A stretch of DNA of 10,492 bases from an uncultured Pseudomonadota bacterium. Its GTDB lineage: Bacteria > SAR324 > NAC60-12. Numbering within the stretch: the stretch's first letter is position 1; each line of letters opens with the position of its first letter. The stretch is taken from the NCBI GenBank assembly GCA_913052275.1, contig CAJXDX010000053.1, positions 1-10,492 of the forward strand. Reading direction: 5' to 3'. The notes beneath the pieces are model-generated. The model was not told where the DNA came from. It made no database searches and saw nothing but the letters and a program-made list of their open reading frames with translations. The position numbers and the translations under genes are program-made. Below, one piece after another: positions 6,592-10,492 of this stretch.

Positions 6592-6846
6592 ATGAGCAGT
6601 CAGGAAGATCTGGTAAGTGAATTTAATGCCTCAGTTGAGGAGGATTTAAACAAACGAAAGAGAAGTATTGAAGAGGGAGAGGCACTTGATAAAGAGATCA
6701 GCCGCCGCATGGATGCCGAGGAAATTGGTGTTACACTCGGTACTGACCATAATGTTGGAGTTTTAATGCTTGGTCTTGCTACTGTTTTCACACTGATTGC
6801 GCTATACATGATTTTTGGTGTCAGTCCAGACCGTATAATTGGTTAA
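6592..6846 (+). CDS. Small single-pass membrane protein, unknown function
   Basis: The 84-residue protein starts at the ATG at 6592, which has a strong AAGGAG (6582-6587) four bases upstream. A longer in-frame start at 6529 lacks such a site and would add an unlikely extension. Residues 1-53 are highly charged (S-V-E-E-D-L-N-K-R-K-R, E-I-S-R-R-M-D-A-E-E) and probably form a cytoplasmic helix or coiled coil. Residues about 54-76 (N-V-G-V-L-M-L-G-L-A-T-V-F and on) form one membrane segment. A short tail of about eight residues follows, so the layout is that of a tail-anchored protein. I recognise no family. It is 166 bases downstream of the Tat gene, with its own likely promoter, and converges on kdsB. 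Base composition and the strong start argue that it is real. Confidence 0.75.
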   Translation: MSSQEDLVSEFNASVEEDLNKRKRSIEEGEALDKEISRRMDAEEIGVTLGTDHNVGVLMLGLATVFTLIALYMIFGVSPDRIIG

Positions 6847-6856
6847 AAATTTAAAG

Positions 6857-6874
6857 ATTACTTATTAAAGTAAT
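6857..6874. terminator. Weak hairpin between convergent genes
   Basis: ATTACTT and AAGTAAT pair perfectly as a seven-base stem with an ATTA loop. It lies in the 57-base gap between the small membrane protein gene (plus strand) and kdsB (minus strand), where a shared terminator would be expected. The stem is AT-rich and lacks an adjacent clean T-run on either side, so termination activity is doubtful. Confidence 0.3.
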
Positions 6875-6903
6875 TAACACATCTGCTAACAATTTTTCTG
6901 CTG

Positions 6904-7656
6904 CTAATTTTTGTTCTTCATTAAATTTTCCACATAAACTAAATCCTGAGGAACATCTACACCCACACCTTCATTTTCTGCTTCCACGCAAAGTAAAGTT
7001 TCACCGTTTTCCAGAATTCTCAGTTGTTCTAATTGCTCAGATATTTCCAGGTTTGACCTGGGCCACTGACTGTACTCCATAAGGAAGTCACGTTGGAAAA
7101 GATATACTCCAAGATGACGCCAAATCTTACAATCCGTGGATTGACCGGAACGCGGGTATGGTATCAGCGAACGTGAAAAATATAATGCCATATTGTTAAG
7201 GTTTACCGTAACTTTCACTATATTGGGATCATTTAACTGTTCCTCATCAGTTATCTTATAAATTAGTGTTGCAGCTTTAGTCCCTTTTCTAATTTTCGTC
7301 TGCTTGATCAGACGGTCCAGGTCTGCTGGCAGAACCGTTGGTTCATCTCCCTGGATATTCAATACCCACCCGCATGAAATTTCTTCAGCTACTTCTACAA
7401 TGCGGTCTGTTCCAGTTTCATGTTCAGAACTTGTCAGGACTCCTTCACCTCCAAAATTCCTGACAGTATCCAGGATGCGTTCATCGTCTGTTGCTACCAA
7501 TATTTGATCTATTGATGGTGTCTGTTTCGCACATTCCCATACATGCTGGATCATCGGTTTACCAGCAATTTCTGCTAAAGGTTTTCCAGGGAATCTTGTT
7601 GAAGAATAGCGTGCGGGTATTATTGCTACTGTTTTTTGGGAGGAAGGCATATTCAT
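6904..7656 (-). CDS. kdsB: CMP-Kdo synthetase (3-deoxy-manno-octulosonate cytidylyltransferase)
   Basis: It activates Kdo with CTP to CMP-Kdo in the cytoplasm for the inner core of lipopolysaccharide. I chose the ATG at 7656 (250 residues); ATG 7650 (two residues shorter) and an in-frame TTG at 7668 are alternatives, and none has a strong ribosome-binding site. Family marks are the nucleotide-binding N-terminus I12-I-P-A-R-Y-S-S-T-R-F-P-G-K-P-L, A55-T-D-D, the E80-T-G-T-D-R segment, N100-I-Q-G-D-E-P106, I165-P-Y-P-R, H181-L-G-V-Y, E207-Q-L-E-Q-L-R and V231-G-V-D-V-P-Q-D near the end. Length is normal for KdsB. It lies 27 bases downstream of the methyltransferase gene, last in a minus-strand group with the lipoprotein gene. 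Confidence 0.96.
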   Translation of the reverse strand: MNMPSSQKTVAIIPARYSSTRFPGKPLAEIAGKPMIQHVWECAKQTPSIDQILVATDDERILDTVRNFGGEGVLTSSEHETGTDRIVEVAEEISCGWVLNIQGDEPTVLPADLDRLIKQTKIRKGTKAATLIYKITDEEQLNDPNIVKVTVNLNNMALYFSRSLIPYPRSGQSTDCKIWRHLGVYLFQRDFLMEYSQWPRSNLEISEQLEQLRILENGETLLCVEAENEGVGVDVPQDLVYVENLMKNKN

Positions 7657-7683
7657 ATAGATTTTCAAATGTAACTTGAATAA

Positions 7684-8328
7684 TTAATTTTTTACAATCA
7701 GAAAAACATGTTCCAAAAGGCGGGTCAAACCTTTGTTACGAAATCGGTCATCAAGGATATCATAGGTTTCTACTAGTTTAAGTGAACCCAATGGTGCAAA
7801 AAGACTTTCAATTTCTTCAGCAGGAACACTGTAAGGAGGGCCTTCCATTTGATTTTGATTGTACTCCAGAGTTATGAGTAAAATTCGTCCTGCCGGATCA
7901 AGAAATGAAATTAAATGATCCACATATTTTCTCCTCTCTAATTTCTCGATTGCAACTATAGATGCACGGTCATAGATTGCTTTAAATGAAGAAGTTTGCT
8001 CAGGATTTAAGTCAAAGAAATCACCAAGGTAGATATCGATGGATTTGCTGCTGAATTTTTGTAAAGTTTCGGCTTGCTGAATTAAATAGGCAATTTCGTT
8101 TTCAGCAAAAAAATCCTGAACTGCCTTGCTGACCAGTTCAACTCCTATCACTTTTTTTGTTTTTGTTGTCAGCCAGCATAAGTCTAACGTTTTCCCACAA
8201 AGTGGAACAAATACTCTGTCCGGATTTTGGTGCAGCAGTTGATCGGAAAATCGCATCAAATAGGGATTTACTTCCGGAAGATGGAAGCCTATACGGTCTT
8301 CCTGCCAACGAGATTCCCATAGGTTCAT
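7684..8328 (-). CDS. tpm: Thiopurine S-methyltransferase family (TPMT-like) methyltransferase
   Basis: This 214-residue SAM-dependent enzyme belongs to the TPMT family, whose bacterial members methylate thiopurines and also selenium or tellurium compounds. The N-terminus carries W4-E-S-R-W-Q-E and I13-G-F-H, the family's opening motifs. Motif I is V39-F-V-P-L-C-G-K-T-L-D-L, with G62-V-E-L for the SAM ribose contact. I118-Y-D-R-A and G163-P-P-Y-S-V-P169 are also typical. Length matches bacterial Tpm (about 215-220). The ATG at 8328 has no clear ribosome-binding site but begins at the usual family position. It sits 29 bases downstream of the lipoprotein gene and just upstream of kdsB, so it is probably co-transcribed with both. 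Its physiological substrate in this organism is unknown. Confidence 0.93.
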   Translation of the reverse strand: MNLWESRWQEDRIGFHLPEVNPYLMRFSDQLLHQNPDRVFVPLCGKTLDLCWLTTKTKKVIGVELVSKAVQDFFAENEIAYLIQQAETLQKFSSKSIDIYLGDFFDLNPEQTSSFKAIYDRASIVAIEKLERRKYVDHLISFLDPAGRILLITLEYNQNQMEGPPYSVPAEEIESLFAPLGSLKLVETYDILDDRFRNKGLTRLLEHVFLIVKN

Positions 8329-8357
8329 AGATAAAACTTAAGTGGAAACGTGAAAAT

Positions 8358-9062
8358 TTAAATTCCCATTTCACTGCGTGGATTGATTCCAGATACTTTT
8401 TTCATGTGCTCGTATCTCCATCTATGCCAGGGAACTATGAAACCTGATTCAAATTCTGCCATGACATCTGAAATCAGCTTCTCTGCCAAAGCCTGATATG
8501 ACTCAGTATTTTGCTCGTCTTCATCAAGTTCATATGCCAGCCTGGCCCGATAAATAATGTCTCCAGTGTTTGCTTCAATCAGCTTTAATCGAATAACCCA
8601 CTGTTCATCTGAAGTGCATTCTTTTGTACAAGGGAATGATACAAAGTCCAGAAGTAAAAAATGTGGACTTTCAAATTCATCTTCCAGTCTCAAGGCAATT
8701 TCTTTGTCTGAAATTCCTGTGAGAGTAAGAGTACTCATGTATGTCTTGTATGCTGAGCGCAGTTTTGGATTTACATCCAGTTTCTTATTAAGTTCTTTAA
8801 TGCCTGTTATTCTGCCAAGGACAGGCATCTTCCTTAACATTTGTTCCATGTTGTCCATCAAATCTGGCCATACAGATTCAAGATTTTTTGGTGATTTAAT
8901 TGAGAGCAAAGCCACAGGCTTCAGCATGTAAGGCAATAAATCAGGCTTATCTTTAACATCAATTGATTTACAGCCCCCTAAAGTAAACAGCAACAGCAGG
9001 ATGCTCCATATAAATCTGTTTATTGATTTAAGAGCATTGTAACAAGAAATATTTTTTCCCAT
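8358..9062 (-). CDS. Putative lipoprotein, unknown function, possible CsgG/LpoB-like fold
   Basis: The 234-residue protein has a lipoprotein signal: a basic N-region, a hydrophobic core (about 17-27) and lipobox L28-G-G-C31. It should be lipidated at C31 and kept in the periplasm-facing envelope. After a linker, residues 48-100 are mixed helix. About 120-205 contain strand-like segments such as H134-F-L-L-L-D-F and W155-V-I-R-L-K-L-I-E-A-N-T-G-D-I-I-Y, then a long helix. The 'xxLRLxLIxANTGDIIY' pattern is like the last strands of CsgG/LpoB-type domains and like the exported protein at the left edge; this is a weak visual match. C145 and C149 are a possible disulfide pair. The C-terminus ends in an aromatic, basic stretch (W212-H-R-W-R-Y). 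It heads the tpm-kdsB group and is divergent from prfB. No strong ribosome-binding site is visible before the ATG. Confidence 0.82.
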   Translation of the reverse strand: MGKNISCYNALKSINRFIWSILLLLFTLGGCKSIDVKDKPDLLPYMLKPVALLSIKSPKNLESVWPDLMDNMEQMLRKMPVLGRITGIKELNKKLDVNPKLRSAYKTYMSTLTLTGISDKEIALRLEDEFESPHFLLLDFVSFPCTKECTSDEQWVIRLKLIEANTGDIIYRARLAYELDEDEQNTESYQALAEKLISDVMAEFESGFIVPWHRWRYEHMKKVSGINPRSEMGI

Positions 9063-9144
9063 GTTGATTTAACTTTTATGATCTTTTTTTCACTCAACAA
9101 CTTTTATTGACAACACATTATACGCAAGTGCTAAAGATTTCAAC

Positions 9145-9173
9145 TTGTTATTGCAATTAATAAGCTATATATT
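9145..9173 (+). promoter_or_regulatory. Candidate sigma-70-type promoter for prfB
   Basis: TTGTTA (9145-9150) and TATATT (9168-9173) are separated by 17 bases, matching the consensus at four and five of six positions. Transcription would begin near 9180, giving a leader of about 37 bases with AAAGGA (9202-9207) nine bases before the ATG at 9217. A perfect TTGACA at 9107-9112 lies further upstream, but its best -10 partner is poor (TAAAGA at 9132, preceded by TGC), so it is a second-choice promoter. Confidence 0.45.
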
Positions 9174-9216
9174 CAATCACTTAATTTAACCAAAATAAGA
9201 TAAAGGATTTGTTCAA

Positions 9217-10321
9217 ATGTTGAGTGAAGAAATCAGTGCCAGGATTGATGGTTTGACTCAGAGATTGGGCGACTTAGAAGGGTTTCTTTGAAGTCGCTGA
9301 TAAAAGAAGTCAATTGCAAGAAATGGAAACTTCAACTGCACAGGATGGTTTTTGGAACTTACCGCTAAGTGAGCGGACCGTGCTTTTGAAAGATATTTCC
9401 AGATTAACAGGCCATATTGAAAGCTGGCAGTTACTTGATTCTTTGCACAATGATTTAAAAGCTGCAGCAGAACTGTACAGAGAAGAAGAAGACGCTGAAC
9501 TGCTGAAAGAAATAATTGATACATGCGAAAAACTGGATAAAAATCTCGATTCTTTAGAAATTACATCCCTGTTTAATGGTGAAGCAGACGACAGAAATGC
9601 AATTGTTTCAATTCATCCAGGTGCTGGGGGGACTGAATCCGCTGACTGGACAACGATGCTTTATGAAATGTATCGCAAATGGATTTCTGAGGAAAAATTT
9701 AAATTTCAACTGCTTGACTATTTACCGGGAGATGAAGCCGGGATAAAATCTGTTACTTTTTCTGTTTCAGGTCCATACGCATATGGGAAATTAAAGGCAG
9801 AAATTGGAGTTCATCGCCTTGTACGAATTTCCCCCTTTGATTCACAGAAACGCCGACACACTTCATTTGCTTCAGTCTTTGTATATGCTGAGATTGATGA
9901 GGAAATAGAGGTGGAAATACTTTCTGATGATATTAGAGTAGACACATTCCGTGCTAGTGGAGCAGGTGGTCAGCATGTGAATACAACGGATTCTGCTGTG
10001 CGCATCACTCATATTCCAAGTGGGATAGTGGTGCAGTGTCAAAATGAGCGGTCCCAGCATAAAAACAAAGCCACAGCAATGAAAATGCTGAAAGCTCAGC
10101 TTTTCGATTTGCAGCAGAAGGAACTGAATAAAGAGAAAGACCTTCAAAACAGTAAAAAACAGGAAAATGCATGGGGCAGCCAAATCAGGAGCTACATTCT
10201 GCATCCGTACCAGTTGGTCAAGGATCATCGTACAAACTGGGAATCTGGAAATACACAAGCAGTTCTGAATGGAGAAATAAACGACTTCATAAAGGCAGCA
10301 CTTTCACAGAAAGTTTGTTAA
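9217..10321 (+). CDS. prfB: Peptide chain release factor 2, made by programmed +1 frameshift
   Basis: RF2 recognises UGA and UAA and triggers peptide release. Translation starts at ATG 9217, nine bases after AAAGGA (9202-9207), and reads 24 codons to CTT TGA at 9286-9291. A +1 shift on CTT then reads GAA (9290-9292) and continues to the TAA at 10319-10321, giving 367 residues (365 in E. coli). With this join, the codon-recognition tripeptide S-P-F falls at 205-207 and the catalytic G-G-Q at 250-252, the same numbers as in E. coli RF2, which confirms the frameshift product. Residue 246 is Ala, as in most RF2s, rather than the Thr of E. coli K-12. The helical N-domain (about 1-110) is intact and the C-terminal core has the usual H-x-G-A-G-G-T-E motif. 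It is followed after 41 bases by yajQ and is divergent from the lipoprotein operon. Confidence 0.97.
9278..9291 (+). promoter_or_regulatory. prfB: prfB programmed frameshift site (autoregulatory)
   Basis: A Shine-Dalgarno-like AAGGG (9278-9282) lies three bases before the slippery codon CTT (9286-9288), which is followed by the in-frame stop TGA (9289-9291). This has the spacing of the E. coli site (AGGGGG-UAU-CUU-UGA). When RF2 is scarce, slow termination at UGA lets the ribosome shift +1 and make RF2. The base after the stop is A rather than the C found in E. coli. The purine run is one base shorter on the G side, so efficiency may differ. Confidence 0.95.
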
Positions 10322-10362
10322 GCTTCTGCAAAATCAAAAATTATTAATTTTATACCGTATTT

Positions 10363-10492
10363 ATGGCTTCATTTGATATTGTCTGCGAAGTGAATATGCA
10401 GGAGGTTACAAATGGTGTAGACCAGGCGAGGAGGGAAATTGGTAACCGTTATGACTTCAGAGGCTCAAACTGTGAAATAAGTTTGGACAAAA
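10363..10492 (+). CDS. yajQ: YajQ family nucleotide-binding protein (partial, runs off right edge)
   Basis: The first 43 codons are visible from the ATG at 10363. The opening M-A-S-F-D-I-V-C-E-V-N-M-Q-E-V, followed by N-R-Y-D-F-R-G-S, matches the YajQ/UPF0234 family start (in E. coli M-P-S-F-D-I-V-S-E-V, then R-F-D-F-R). Family members are small cytoplasmic proteins of about 160 residues. Some bind RNA or nucleotides, and a Xanthomonas member has been reported as a cyclic-di-GMP effector. No strong ribosome-binding site precedes the ATG. It lies 41 bases after prfB on the same strand without an evident terminator, so read-through from prfB is likely. The C-terminus lies outside the window. 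Confidence 0.9.
   Translation, partial: MASFDIVCEVNMQEVTNGVDQARREIGNRYDFRGSNCEISLDK

Noticed and set aside
8557..8931. Plus-strand open frame of 124 codons
   Set aside because: It is antisense to the lipoprotein gene, Ser-rich in the way of antisense shadows, and resembles no known family.
9217..9310. prfB as a broken gene because of the in-frame TGA at 9289
   Set aside because: The stop sits in the standard programmed frameshift context and the +1 product matches full-length RF2 in length and motif numbering.
9872..10258. Minus-strand open frame of 128 codons
   Set aside because: It is antisense to the most conserved part of prfB, including the GGQ region, and is explained by codon bias.

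Overview
The window is a mostly housekeeping stretch of an AT-rich chromosome from a Gram-negative (diderm) bacterium. The diderm reading rests on kdsB (activation of Kdo for lipopolysaccharide), a TatA/TatB-type translocase subunit, a lipobox protein and a second exported protein. I cannot assign the species. The gene mix and the TatB-like protein would suit a deltaproteobacterium-like or SAR324-like marine lineage, but that is only an impression. No rRNA, tRNA, CRISPR array, prophage or insertion sequence was seen.

Layout, left to right. (1) On the minus strand, rodA (cell-wall elongation), gltX (glutamyl-tRNA synthetase) and an exported protein run in one direction with gaps of 52 and 37 bases. 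The exported protein starts at 714 and runs off the left edge. It has a signal peptide, a domain resembling CsgG/LpoB/FlgO-type proteins, and a nearly perfect 24-residue tandem repeat. (2) A gene-free AT-rich stretch (3345-3627) separates rodA from another minus-strand pair. This is guaA, encoding a long GMP synthetase with an apparently duplicated C-terminal dimerisation domain, followed by a small protein resembling the alkyltransferase (MGMT/ATL) DNA-binding domain but without the catalytic PCHRV motif. (3) Divergent from guaA on the plus strand lie a tatA/tatB-family gene and an 84-residue single-pass membrane protein of unknown function. (4) Convergent with these, a tight minus-strand cluster encodes an uncharacterised lipoprotein, a thiopurine-methyltransferase-family enzyme and KdsB, with gaps of about 30 bases. 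(5) At the right end, on the plus strand, are prfB (release factor 2, with an intact programmed +1 frameshift at an in-frame UGA) and the start of yajQ, cut by the window edge.

The genes group into cell envelope (rodA, kdsB, tat, two exported proteins, small membrane protein), translation (gltX, prfB) and nucleotide or small-molecule metabolism (guaA, tpm). I see no clear novel multi-gene system. The observations most worth following are the repeat-bearing exported protein, the catalytically altered MGMT-like protein next to guaA, the duplicated-domain GMP synthetase, and the small membrane protein beside the Tat gene.
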